Shown: positions 17,414 to 27,861 of the stretch, one piece after another
Layout: each line of letters opens with the position of its first letter
Position numbering within the stretch: the stretch's first letter is position 1
Origin: Yersinia alsatica
GTDB lineage: Bacteria; Pseudomonadota; Gammaproteobacteria; Enterobacterales; Enterobacteriaceae
Reading direction: 5' to 3'
DNA: 64,000 nt
Assembly: GCF_902170305.1 (NCBI RefSeq)
Contig: NZ_CABHWW010000011.1
Span: 248,001-312,000, forward strand
Notes under the pieces: generated by a model
Told to the model about the DNA's origin: nothing
What the model saw: only the letters and a program-made list of their open reading frames with translations
The model's database searches: none
Program-made: the position numbers and the translations under genes

Positions 17414-18202
17414 TTAATTAGCGTAAATAATTTTATCCGCATAGACGGCTTCAATCGCCTGTTTATGCGGGTTTTTCTTTTTATCCGTGACAATAATATC
17501 AATGTCATTGATGTTGCTTATTTTCATTAATCCACTTTGACCGAATTTACTGGTATCACACAGAATGACTTTCTGCCGCCCCATCGCCAACATTTTCTTG
17601 GCAATGCGCCCTTCATCCAGATTTTTCACCATCACACCAAAGTCACTGTCTATCCCACCCACCCCCACAAAGGAGAAGTCAGTGTGAATATCATTCATTT
17701 GTTCAATTGTCTGAATACCTAAATTAGCTTTATAAGTATGGTTATATTCACCGCCCAGAACATGCACGATTGCCATATTATTTTTACTTTTAATTTGGTC
17801 AGCAATTAATGAGGAGTTGGTAAAAACAGTGAATTTAACTAATGGCAAGAATGACGCAAAAATAAGCGTCGTGGTGCAAGAGTCAATAAATAAAGTATCG
17901 TTTTCTGTTACCAATGAGGCGGCATATTGACCAATCACCATTTTTTCCTGGCGATTTAAATCCATGCGCTGAGCAAAACTGCCCTCTTGTATATTTTGAA
18001 CTTTTATCGCACCGCCATGGACTTTAGTGACCTCACCGCTCTTTTCCAAATAGGAAAGATCTCTGCGGATCGTTTCAGACGTCACCCCCAGTTCCTCGGA
18101 AAGACCAATAACAGAAACCTCACCAAGGCTATCCAGCTTTTCCAAAATAAACTGTTTACGTTTGATCTGATTCATAAGAATAGCGGCCCGACTGCGATGC
18201 AT
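17414..18202 (-). CDS. DeoR-family repressor of a four-gene operon
   Basis: A 262-residue DeoR-type protein (253 if the second Met, at 18175, is the start; neither has a strong ribosome binding site). Its helix-turn-helix contains 'ELGVTSETIRRDLSYLEKSG' and the following 'KVHGGAI' is the DeoR hallmark. The C-terminal sugar-phosphate-binding domain has 'IDSCTTTLIFA', 'FTNSSLIADQI', 'HVLGGEYNH' and 'FVGVGGID'. It is the last gene of a minus-strand operon after a HAD phosphatase, a TIM-barrel enzyme and a PTS-EIIC-like permease, so it probably represses that operon in answer to a phosphorylated substrate. Operator candidates are the tandem repeats at 21711-21758. Confidence 0.85.
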   Translation of the reverse strand: MHRSRAAILMNQIKRKQFILEKLDSLGEVSVIGLSEELGVTSETIRRDLSYLEKSGEVTKVHGGAIKVQNIQEGSFAQRMDLNRQEKMVIGQYAASLVTENDTLFIDSCTTTLIFASFLPLVKFTVFTNSSLIADQIKSKNNMAIVHVLGGEYNHTYKANLGIQTIEQMNDIHTDFSFVGVGGIDSDFGVMVKNLDEGRIAKKMLAMGRQKVILCDTSKFGQSGLMKISNINDIDIIVTDKKKNPHKQAIEAVYADKIIYAN

Positions 18203-18250
18203 TTGTGTGTCATTCTACTCAATAATTTTCTGAAACAAAAGGCTATTTAG

Positions 18251-19060
18251 TCACATTGGCCAGAGCTGATTAATAGTAAAAGCCACGCCATGCTGGTTAT
18301 TATCCAGACTCACTCTATCCGCGTGAGATTTGACAAAATCACTGGCATTTCCCATCGCGATACCCAGCGCGGAAAACTGGAACATGCTGATATCGTTCTC
18401 CTGATCCCCCATACTGACCACGGATTCAGCATTGATATTTAGGTGCTGGCACAAGTAATGCAGCCCACGGCCTTTACTGATGTTCTGGCTCATTATTTCA
18501 TAGTAATGATTGCTGGTCTTACTGAGTGAATATTGCTGATGAAATTTTTGATCTATTTTATCGGCAATACTAGCAATAAAATCAGTTGAGCCAACAATAG
18601 AGACTTTAACAATATCATCTCGCTGAGAAATATTGACAGGATCAGATATCAATATCTCCATATCAAAGAGCTCAGACTCATATTTTGTATAATCACTGAT
18701 ATGGCTTGATGATGAAATAATATTATTGCGGGTAAAAAAGTGATGAGGAAATTGATGTTCTGCTAATAGCGAGATAATCACTTTCACATCATGGCCGGAG
18801 AGCGGCGTAAAGCAAAGGTCTTGTTCCTCAACCCGGTCATATATCCATGCACCATTGAACGAAATAAAATAGCGAATCAGATACGCTAATTCAGTATTGC
18901 GAATGACTGCTATCATGGCATTAACCGGCCGGGCTGAACATAGAACGACAATACCATTACCATTGATAACCTGCTTTATCGCGCTAATATTCTGTGCTGA
19001 TATTTTATTTTCCTTATTGAGTAAGGTGCCATCAAGATCAAGGGCCAGTAATTTATACAT
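18251..19060 (-). CDS. Cof-type HAD-IIB phosphatase (permease operon)
   Basis: A 269-residue HAD phosphatase. Motif I 'LALDLDGTLLNK' at residues 5-16 holds the nucleophile; motif II 'VLCSARPV' near 38-45; motif IV 'SMGDQENDISMF' near residue 219, with the catalytic acidic residues. The cap is of type C2. It lies 48 bases before the DeoR gene and 59 bases after the TIM-barrel gene. Its likely job is to dephosphorylate a sugar-phosphate product or a dead-end compound of this pathway; the substrate is not deducible. The ATG at 19060 gives the usual family length. Confidence 0.85.
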   Translation of the reverse strand: MYKLLALDLDGTLLNKENKISAQNISAIKQVINGNGIVVLCSARPVNAMIAVIRNTELAYLIRYFISFNGAWIYDRVEEQDLCFTPLSGHDVKVIISLLAEHQFPHHFFTRNNIISSSSHISDYTKYESELFDMEILISDPVNISQRDDIVKVSIVGSTDFIASIADKIDQKFHQQYSLSKTSNHYYEIMSQNISKGRGLHYLCQHLNINAESVVSMGDQENDISMFQFSALGIAMGNASDFVKSHADRVSLDNNQHGVAFTINQLWPM

Positions 19061-19119
19061 AATTTTACTCCAATAAAAAAAGGGAGAAAATACTCTCCCT
19101 CCCTGCTTGCTGACTGCAA

Positions 19120-19959
19120 TTAATGAGTAATAAACTGCGCAACAACATCTTTGGCAGCATTACAAACAACATTATCAATGGCGGTGCCCACCACCAGAAT
19201 ATTTACCCCGGTATCTTTAAATGCCTTCGCATTTTCCAGATTGATACCGCCTTCAGCTAATGTTGGCACTGAAACCGCCGCCACCAGTGCCAGAAGCCGC
19301 TGTTTAATCGCCTCTGGAATATCACCGGCGGTGACCCCTTCATAACTCATACCCGTCATTAAACCAATCATATCGACACCCAGTGCTTCCATCTTTTTTG
19401 CCACTGCGGCAACATCTGCCGGTGTTTCAGCTGCAATACCGAAGGTGTGTAAATCACTGGGATGACCAATATAAGCATCTACTGTCAGGCCATATTTATG
19501 GGCCAAATCGACTAATTCCTTTAAATCCTCAAAGCTGGATTTATGAGTATGCAAACCATCAGCACCTGATTGAGCTATCAATAAAATATCCTGCTCAGTG
19601 ACGGGCGTAGGGACAGTTTCAGTAAAACCGCCAGCAATTCCGACAGTAATAAAAATATCGTCGGCAACCACATTGCGCACCCCCTGCACCGCCTCAGCCA
19701 TTTGACCAATAGTTATCTCATGACGGATACGCTCTGCGGCATGCATATTAGTCACGCCATTATGGCCGCGTGCTAATGCCAATGCCGGGTGATTCGGCTC
19801 CAATAATTTAACCCCTGAATCGCATACAGCCTTCGCTAAGCGAGCATCATCTCCAGTTATTCCGGTACTCAGAATAGTTTGACCGCCATGTAACTCAATT
19901 GCATTGCGTACTTTATCCATGGCGACGGAACGTTTCTTACTCATATCAGCGTGGAACAT
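19120..19959 (-). CDS. Phosphate-binding TIM-barrel enzyme, uncharacterised
   Basis: A 279-residue protein with a (beta/alpha)8 barrel. The C-terminal phosphate-binding segment is seen as 'VPTLAEGGINLENAKAFKD' then 'ILVVGTAID', the pattern of ribulose-phosphate-binding barrels such as NanE, Rpe and hexulose-phosphate synthase. Other conserved runs are 'LEPNHPALA' and 'IGLMTGMSYEG'. The start at 19959 is preceded by GAGG six bases upstream; two internal Met codons are less likely. It sits between a PTS-like permease and a HAD phosphatase, so an epimerase or aldolase acting on the imported phosphosugar is the likely role. I cannot name its reaction; the family seems uncharacterised. Confidence 0.65.
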   Translation of the reverse strand: MFHADMSKKRSVAMDKVRNAIELHGGQTILSTGITGDDARLAKAVCDSGVKLLEPNHPALALARGHNGVTNMHAAERIRHEITIGQMAEAVQGVRNVVADDIFITVGIAGGFTETVPTPVTEQDILLIAQSGADGLHTHKSSFEDLKELVDLAHKYGLTVDAYIGHPSDLHTFGIAAETPADVAAVAKKMEALGVDMIGLMTGMSYEGVTAGDIPEAIKQRLLALVAAVSVPTLAEGGINLENAKAFKDTGVNILVVGTAIDNVVCNAAKDVVAQFITH

Positions 19960-20001
19960 ATTTACCTCTACTTGATTTATATAAAACTGCTTTTTTAATT
20001 G

Positions 20002-21606
20002 TTAACTCTTAGCCGAGATCCCTGGTGTTGTGGATTCGGGTACTGCCTTTTTAATTGCAACAAACTTATTGGCTAACAGTGTGATAATGCAGGTCAACAC
20101 TAAGGTTACGGTCATCACCACTGCCATATAAAATGCGTTATTCGACAAGAATGGCGAGGCAAACGCCGGCACATAAGCCACACCTTTAATATTTAATAGT
20201 CCCAACAACATGCCACCGACACCGGCCGAGAATATGGCACCGGCAAAGACGACTTTATTAGAGAACATGAAGGGATAAGCTGATTCGACGAAAGTCCCAA
20301 AGCCCAGGTTAATTAACAACCCCGGCGCTGCCACTGCCGCCTCACTTTTTTCTCGTGGAGCGATGACGTTAGCCAAGTTAATTCCTGCTGCCACCATGAC
20401 CAGGCCAACCATATCTACCGCACCTAGGAAGCTGACACCGGACTTTTCCATTTCCAGCAAGACCAAAGGCAATATAACCGCGTGATAGACCCCCCCCAGA
20501 ATAGCGGGCCAAATAACCAAACCTGCCAATAATCCCGCTAAAATTGGGCTAAAAGCCAGAGTCGCTTCGATAGCTAATTTAATATAATCACCTGCGGCCA
20601 GTGCGAGTGGACTGAGCAGGTAATACATCACCAAACCGGAAGATAAGCCGGATAACCCACCAGCCACGATATTGATGGTGGTCATCGGGAATTGCCATCT
20701 CAAGCACAGCCCAAACAGATAGCGCACCATAATACCGGCCCCTATCCCACCTAAAATGCCACCAATTAATCCCCCTTCTACCGACAGCACGCCAGCCACC
20801 ACACCGGCCACAATCGACACTTCGTCCAGCTCAGACACCTGTTTTGCCGCAATAACCGCGACAATCACCGGCAGCCCTTTCAGTAACAGTTCAAAGATTG
20901 CATTCAGTGATTGCAGCCCGGGGATGTGGCTTAATGCCAGCACAATTGCCATGGCAATAAAGCCGGGTAAAGCTGGGATCATGATGCTGCGAATATTGAT
21001 TCTTTTTAGCAGGCTCTTGTCGCTCCCTGGTGCACTGACATCGCCGCTGCCCAGCACTGGGGTATATTTTATCTGCCAGTGTTTGCATAATGAGGCAGTA
21101 AAAGAGATGGCACGAGTGCGGCTATTGGTTCCTGTGGTGCCCGAGGTGGCAATCACATTCGCCCCTTTGGAGGTGATAATCGCCATTGAAGTACCGCCGG
21201 TACCTACAATAGGGATTTTCTTTTCTATCGCGGCCAGAATGGCTTCTTTATTACTGCGGTCGGGGTCTGCACTCATGATAATGATGCCATCAATATCACC
21301 AGCACGAATTTGTGCCGCGATGGCTGCATCTGACGATTTTACCGCATCATTAACCTCGGACAGTTTCCCCTGAAAGCTGATACGAGGTTTATCATCATCT
21401 TCAGCAGTGATGGAATAAACGGCGGCGGCGGTTGTGGGCTTAGCCACATCCATTGACTCTTCCGCGGCAATAAATTGTACGGCGCTGACAGCTAAACCGG
21501 CAGAATGGAGTTGGGTATAAATCTCTTGTAACAGCCTTTCGGGGTATGCACCACCAAGATTGAACAGATTTCCCCCGCTGCTTCCGAGTATTGCTACATT
21601 TTTCAT
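20002..21606 (-). CDS. PTS-EIIC-like permease with an unfamiliar N-terminal domain
   Basis: A 534-residue protein; the ATG at 21606 has GAGG six bases before it (a TTG at 21618 would add four residues). Residues 1-185 are a soluble domain opening 'VAILGSSGGNLFNLGGAY' and containing 'DGIIIMSADPDRSNKEA' and 'GTGGTSMAI', with a C-terminal 'SGTTGTNSRTR'. It is glycine- and serine-rich and could bind nucleotide or a phosphate, but I cannot match it to a known EIIB domain and see no phospho-cysteine site of the usual type. Residues about 205-520 have some nine to ten membrane segments, with 'GGVYHAVILPLVLLEMEKSG' resembling the GxH...P motif of glucose-type EIIC. It is followed by TIM-barrel, HAD and DeoR genes. 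Confidence 0.65.
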   Translation of the reverse strand: MKNVAILGSSGGNLFNLGGAYPERLLQEIYTQLHSAGLAVSAVQFIAAEESMDVAKPTTAAAVYSITAEDDDKPRISFQGKLSEVNDAVKSSDAAIAAQIRAGDIDGIIIMSADPDRSNKEAILAAIEKKIPIVGTGGTSMAIITSKGANVIATSGTTGTNSRTRAISFTASLCKHWQIKYTPVLGSGDVSAPGSDKSLLKRINIRSIMIPALPGFIAMAIVLALSHIPGLQSLNAIFELLLKGLPVIVAVIAAKQVSELDEVSIVAGVVAGVLSVEGGLIGGILGGIGAGIMVRYLFGLCLRWQFPMTTINIVAGGLSGLSSGLVMYYLLSPLALAAGDYIKLAIEATLAFSPILAGLLAGLVIWPAILGGVYHAVILPLVLLEMEKSGVSFLGAVDMVGLVMVAAGINLANVIAPREKSEAAVAAPGLLINLGFGTFVESAYPFMFSNKVVFAGAIFSAGVGGMLLGLLNIKGVAYVPAFASPFLSNNAFYMAVVMTVTLVLTCIITLLANKFVAIKKAVPESTTPGISAKS

Positions 21607-21710
21607 GTCGGGCCTCAAAAGATAAGAAATGTTAGAAAGTGTTATTATGTTTTTAACTGCAATTCACAATCACAGAAACAGCCATGCAAAGCAACATTAA
21701 ACAACATAAT

Positions 21711-21758
21711 GACATCAATTAGCCCCACTAACATGACAGCAATTAATTCCACTAATTA
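21711..21758. promoter_or_regulatory. Tandem 24-base imperfect repeats, candidate DeoR operator
   Basis: GACATCAATTAGCCCCACTAACAT (21711-21734) is followed directly by a second copy (21735-21758) with 17 of 24 bases equal. Both lie 105-150 bases before the permease start codon, where repressor sites often sit. Head-to-tail sites spaced by 24 bases would fit cooperative binding. The DeoR protein coded at the end of the same operon is the probable ligand (inference). Confidence 0.45.
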
Positions 21759-21816
21759 AATTTTAAATTCATAAAGTTAAACTAATATTCTTTAAAATTA
21801 AGATAGTGAGAAATTA

Positions 21817-21845
21817 AAAACCACAAAAGACCATTTTGTGGTTTT
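21817..21845. terminator. 12-bp hairpin, candidate terminator of the MATE gene
   Basis: AAAACCACAAAA and its exact complement TTTTGTGGTTTT enclose a 5-base loop. Read on the minus strand, the stem is followed by TTTTTAATTT, a U-rich tail, so it can terminate transcription from the MATE gene, though about 290 bases after its stop codon. Its other side is also T-rich, so it could work in both directions. Confidence 0.5.
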
Positions 21846-22132
21846 ATTTTGTTTTATTGTTTTCGTGATGAAGTTCAAACTATTGCAGAATGATGCTTTT
21901 GGCGAGAAAGAGAACCGGGAGAGTGATTTATTTGGCATCTACTCCCCCCAGCATCGGGCGCTGCCAAGGGGCTATCAGAAAGTGATAGGGACAATAGATG
22001 TGGAGTACGACAGATTGTTTATGGGTTCAGCATTACCCGTGTCGCTGCCCCCTTTATTCATTCTGCTGACCGGTATCTGGCGACGAAAATCCTGGTACTA
22101 TTCGCCGGATAAGCACGGAAAATATTGCGCTA

Positions 22133-23563
22133 TTACGCTGCGGGTCGATAACGCCACAACCAGCGGCCGGTAGACATTCGCCGGTAAAACAGCACGCCGC
22201 GCACTATCCAATCGAGGAACATCCCCATCCACACGCCCGTGACACCGAACCCCAGAGTAACCCCCAGAATATAACCGGCGATAATACGACAGCCCCACAT
22301 TCCGGCCAGTGCCACCCACATGGTGTAACTGGCATCCTTCGCGCCTTTCAAACCTGAGGGCAGCACCCAAGCGGCGGTCCAAATTGGCATAAACAGCGCA
22401 TTAATCCAGATTAAGTGCTTCACAACATCAATAACACCCGGCTCATTGGTATACAGCGACGCCAGAAAACCAGCACTGGGAATTGATAATAAAGCAATAA
22501 AGCAGACCCCAAGGGTGGATAACCAGAATATATGCTTGATCTGGCGGATAGGTTGCAAAATCTGCCCTTTCCCCAAGCGAGTGCCAATAATAATGGTCGA
22601 GGTATATCCCAGTGCATTACCGGGTAAGTTAATCAACCCAACAATTGAGAAAGCGATAAAGTTACCGGCAATCACTTCCGTCCCCATTCCGGCAACAAAA
22701 CGCTGAGTAATCAGTTTACCGACGCTAAACATCACCGACTCAACACTGGCAGGAATACCAATACTCAACACCTCAAACATGATGGCTGCGGTAAAGGGCA
22801 TAAAATAGGCTTTAAAGGGGATTCTCAGTGTATTATTCGTGCCAAAAATCAACACCAAAATCACCACCAATGCCCCAATATAGCGGGAAAGTGTGATACC
22901 AATCCCCGCGCCAACAAAGCCCAACCCCTGCCAGTTGAACAGGCCGTAAATCAGCACGCTGCTGATAACAATATTGAGAATATTCATACCAATATTGATA
23001 AACATCGGCAGCCGCGTATTACCGGCACCACGCAGTGCGCCGCAGCCCACCAGCGCGATCGCCATTGCAGGATAATTCCAGACCGTCAGATGCAGGTAGG
23101 TCAAGGCCATCGCCTTCACCGCAGGATCCGCCTGACTGGCCATCAGATTGATAATGGTTTCACCGGAAAAATGTACCAGCAACACCAATAATAGTGAAAT
23201 TAGCACTAGCAGAGAGATCGACTCACGGGCGGCGGTTTGCGCCTGTTTGCGTTTACGTTGCCCCAAACTGAATGACACTACCACCGAGGTGCCGAGCGCG
23301 ACTGCAGCAAAAAAAGCAGCAATCAGCATATTGAAGCTGTCGGCCAATCCCACCGCGGCCATTGCCTCTTTACCCAACCAGCTCACCAACAGGGTACTGA
23401 ACACCCCCATCAGCAACACACACAGTCCTTCAATAAACAGCGGAATAGCCAACGGTGTTATTTCACGCCAAAACAACACTCGGTAGGATTTTCGCTTTTT
23501 ATACCACGCACTTTCGCGAAAGATTTTCAACGTAACAGTCCCTGAAACCATGTCTATTTGCAT
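22133..23563 (-). CDS. MATE-family efflux transporter (YeeO-like)
   Basis: A 476-residue membrane protein with 12 helices in two MATE halves. It begins with a cytoplasmic basic tail of about 30 residues ('ESAWYKKRKSYRVLFW') and then 'EITPLAIPLFIEGLCVLLMG', the MATE helix 1. The second half contains 'IGIPASVESVMFS', which mirrors the first. The long basic N-terminus and the overall pattern match E. coli YeeO, reported to export flavins, better than NorM, but I am only moderately sure. It uses a Na+ or H+ gradient across the inner membrane. It is single in its direction, ending before the argG divergent promoter. Confidence 0.75.
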   Translation of the reverse strand: MQIDMVSGTVTLKIFRESAWYKKRKSYRVLFWREITPLAIPLFIEGLCVLLMGVFSTLLVSWLGKEAMAAVGLADSFNMLIAAFFAAVALGTSVVVSFSLGQRKRKQAQTAARESISLLVLISLLLVLLVHFSGETIINLMASQADPAVKAMALTYLHLTVWNYPAMAIALVGCGALRGAGNTRLPMFINIGMNILNIVISSVLIYGLFNWQGLGFVGAGIGITLSRYIGALVVILVLIFGTNNTLRIPFKAYFMPFTAAIMFEVLSIGIPASVESVMFSVGKLITQRFVAGMGTEVIAGNFIAFSIVGLINLPGNALGYTSTIIIGTRLGKGQILQPIRQIKHIFWLSTLGVCFIALLSIPSAGFLASLYTNEPGVIDVVKHLIWINALFMPIWTAAWVLPSGLKGAKDASYTMWVALAGMWGCRIIAGYILGVTLGFGVTGVWMGMFLDWIVRGVLFYRRMSTGRWLWRYRPAA

Positions 23564-25222
<1,659 letters not shown>

Positions 25223-25242
25223 TTATTCTCTTAAGCCAATGC

Positions 25243-25280
25243 AAAAAGACAAAACCGCCTTCAGGGCGGTTTCGTCTTTT
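25243..25280 (+). terminator. Rho-independent terminator after argG
   Basis: A long hairpin: AAAAGAC-A-AAACCGCC, loop TTCAG, then GGCGGTTT-C-GTCTTTT, with one mismatch, ending in TTTT. It lies about 20 bases after the argG stop and also faces the end of xapB on the other strand, so it may serve both. Confidence 0.85.
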
Positions 25281-25332
25281 CAACTACCAGAATCTTGGAT
25301 GAATGACCAGAAGCATTCAGCCCAGTGAGGGA

Positions 25333-26589
25333 TCAATGAGATAACTGCCGATCTTTTAGCTCAACCGGATCATGTTTATATTGAAAAACGAAAACAAAAA
25401 CGATGACCAGTACCACGGTATAAGCTGCAAAAGATAGCCAAATACTGTTCCAGTCTTTTACACCGTCGACAGTAAAGAAATCGACCACATGCCCGCTACT
25501 TATTGCGCCGACATAAGCCCCAACACCGTTTACCATTGTCATAAACAGGCCCTGTGCGCTGCCTCGAATATTACGATCTACTTCTTTCTCAACATAAATT
25601 GCGCCAGAGATATTAAAGAAGTCAAAGGCACAACCGTATACCACCATTGATAACAGTAATAAAACGATGCCAGTGGCAGACGGGTCACCATAAGCAAATA
25701 AGGTGAAGCGCAGCGTCCAGGCAATCATGCTGATCATCATGACGCGTTTAATACCAAAGCGAGATAAGAAGAAAGGAATGGTCAGAATGAAAAACACTTC
25801 TGCAATTTGTGCCATCGACAATAAAATTGACGGGTATTGCACCACCAGACTGTCATGATAAATAGGATTTTTTGCAAAATCATGCAGGAATGGGCTGCTG
25901 AAAGTATGGCTAATCTGTAATGAAGCACCAAGCAACATGGCAAACAGGAAGAAAATAGCCATCTTCTTTTGTTTAAATAATACAAAGGCATCAAGCCCTA
26001 ACATATTAACCCAAGTACGGTCTTTTTTAACATTAGACGTCGGGCAACTGGGTAATGAAAATGCGTACATCGCCAACACCAGTGCCGCAGCTGAAGCAAT
26101 ATAGAGTTGAATATTACTCAATTCGAACCCGGACAAACTGATCGCCCACATAGCGAAAATAAAACCAATCGTGCCAAACACTCGCACCGCCGGGAAATCT
26201 TTAATCGTATCCAATCCGGCTTTTTCTAAACAGATATAAGAAATGGTGTTGGCTAATGCAATCGTCGGCATATAAACCATCGCATTAAATAGCATGACAA
26301 GGAACATGATATTTGGGTCGGTAATATTGGCCGCAATCAATAATGCAATGGCACCTAACAGGTGACAGCAAGCATAGAGAATATTGGCTTTAACCCAACG
26401 GTCAGCAATAATACCGACAATACTTGGCATTAAAATACAGGCAATACCCTTGGCCCCATAAACTAGCCCGACCTGCGCACCAGTGAAGTTCAGTGTATTC
26501 ATCATGTAAGCTCCCAGCGTAACCAGCCAGGCTCCCCAGATAAAGAACTGAAGGAAGAACATCACTTTAAGCCGTTTTTTTATTATCAT
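25333..26589 (-). CDS. xapB: Xanthosine/nucleoside:H+ symporter XapB
   Basis: A 418-residue permease of the nucleoside:H+ symporter family, the same length as E. coli XapB. It has 12 membrane helices; recognisable are 'VMFFLQFFIWGAWLVTLGAYM' at the start, 'GYGCAFDFFNISG'-type helix 8 ('YGCAFDFFNISGAIY') and 'GSAQGLFMTMVNGVGAYVG'. It should carry xanthosine and other purine nucleosides inward. It lies in the same direction as xapA upstream of it, with 153 bases between. Given the high identity by eye to E. coli XapB over all segments, the identification is strong. Confidence 0.9.
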   Translation of the reverse strand: MIIKKRLKVMFFLQFFIWGAWLVTLGAYMMNTLNFTGAQVGLVYGAKGIACILMPSIVGIIADRWVKANILYACCHLLGAIALLIAANITDPNIMFLVMLFNAMVYMPTIALANTISYICLEKAGLDTIKDFPAVRVFGTIGFIFAMWAISLSGFELSNIQLYIASAAALVLAMYAFSLPSCPTSNVKKDRTWVNMLGLDAFVLFKQKKMAIFFLFAMLLGASLQISHTFSSPFLHDFAKNPIYHDSLVVQYPSILLSMAQIAEVFFILTIPFFLSRFGIKRVMMISMIAWTLRFTLFAYGDPSATGIVLLLLSMVVYGCAFDFFNISGAIYVEKEVDRNIRGSAQGLFMTMVNGVGAYVGAISSGHVVDFFTVDGVKDWNSIWLSFAAYTVVLVIVFVFVFQYKHDPVELKDRQLSH

Positions 26590-26742
26590 TTTTATTCTCC
26601 GTGATACTAAACGCGTCGAGGGAATATATTTGCTTATGGAGTTTGTAGGGTACTTCCCTCTTCAGAGGCGGCCCCCTAATTGCTGGCGATTCGCACGTTA
26701 GCAACCAGGGGACTAACAACAACTTTTATAATTTTCTCTTGA

Positions 26743-27600
26743 TCAATGCGCAGCTTTGCTTTTCAAGAAAGCTTCAATCAGCTTGGTGAAATTCACTGAA
26801 GCCAGTTTTGCGCATTTTAAGGTTTGCTCGTGAGACAGAACCACATCAGAAAGGCCTTCAGCCAAGTTAGTAATTGCAGTTAATGCAATCACTTTTAAAC
26901 CACAATGAGCCGCAGACAGAACCTCCGGCACCACCGACATTCCCACCACATCACCGCCAATAATCTGCATCATGCGAATTTCGGCTGGGGTTTCAAAGCA
27001 AGGACCAGGATAAGAGACAAACACACCTTCGGTCAGCGGAATATCAAGCTGTTGGGCAATTTTGGCCATATCAGCACGCAGACCTTTATCATAGGCATTC
27101 GCCAAACTGAAGAAACGCGGACCAAAACGATCATCATTAGGCCCAACCAGTGGCGTCCCCGGCATGGTGTTAATGTGATCTTTCAGCATCACCACTGAAC
27201 CCGGTAAAACTTCTGGGCGTAATGAGCCGGCGGCATTGGTACAAAAGAGGAATTCGCACCCCATCAACTTGAATGTGCGCACCGGGTTGGTCATGATACT
27301 CATGCCTTTGCCTTCGTAGAAGTGACCACGGCCTTTCATGCACATCACTGGAACACCAAACAGAGTACCTAATACCAGTTCTCCGGCATGACCATGGACG
27401 GAACTTACCGGGAAGCCAGGAATATCTGCATAACTAATGGTGGTTTCATTGCTAATTTGCGCGACCAAGTCGCCTAGTCCTGAACCTAAAATGAATGCAA
27501 TCTGAGGCTTAAATCCGGGCTTTATTTTCTGAATATATTCGACAGCTTGAAATGGTAATTCACTAAAATCAGTATCAATATTTGAATTTACGATTGTCAT
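26743..27600 (-). CDS. xapA: Purine nucleoside phosphorylase II (xanthosine phosphorylase) XapA
   Basis: A 285-residue cytoplasmic phosphorylase that splits xanthosine, guanosine and inosine to base and ribose 1-phosphate. Seen: 'FILGSGLGDLV' near residue 36 (phosphate loop), 'CMKGRGHFYEG' near 90, 'LFCTNAAGSLRPEV' near 117, 'FVSYPGPCFETPAEIR' near 195 and 'ALTAITNLAEGLS' near 243, the purine-site Asn motif of this trimeric family. It heads the xapA-xapB pair. A LysR regulator resembling XapR lies on the other side of a divergent EamA gene, unlike the compact E. coli layout. Confidence 0.9.
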   Translation of the reverse strand: MTIVNSNIDTDFSELPFQAVEYIQKIKPGFKPQIAFILGSGLGDLVAQISNETTISYADIPGFPVSSVHGHAGELVLGTLFGVPVMCMKGRGHFYEGKGMSIMTNPVRTFKLMGCEFLFCTNAAGSLRPEVLPGSVVMLKDHINTMPGTPLVGPNDDRFGPRFFSLANAYDKGLRADMAKIAQQLDIPLTEGVFVSYPGPCFETPAEIRMMQIIGGDVVGMSVVPEVLSAAHCGLKVIALTAITNLAEGLSDVVLSHEQTLKCAKLASVNFTKLIEAFLKSKAAH

Positions 27601-27861
27601 AATAAAACCCTTAATTATTTTAATTTAGTATCGATTAAATAAACCTGTTAAATAATAAATACAGTAGAGTTGTCGGTAATCTATACCCAAGATCATTGAA
27701 GCTATATCGCGACCTCGGGTACGAAGGGGATAACTCATCATATGTAGTGGGTTATTACACAACCAATACTAAAATCCCGTTCATCCATACTTAAAATGTA
27801 ATGGTTGAGAATGTGTTTCCACGTAATTATCGTTGATCACAAGATGGTAATAGGTATGCAC

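Larger units (their letters stand above)
21607..22132. other. 526-base region between the permease and MATE genes
   Basis: No convincing gene. Nearest the permease gene start it has the tandem repeats described separately, then a hairpin at 21817-21845. A plus-strand frame (21838-22173) overlaps the MATE gene end and lacks a credible start, so it was rejected. The remainder looks like ordinary downstream sequence of the MATE gene. Confidence 0.4.

Noticed and set aside
21838..22173. Plus-strand open frame of 111 codons near the MATE gene end
   Set aside because: Starts inside a hairpin, has no ribosome binding site, overlaps the MATE gene and resembles no family.
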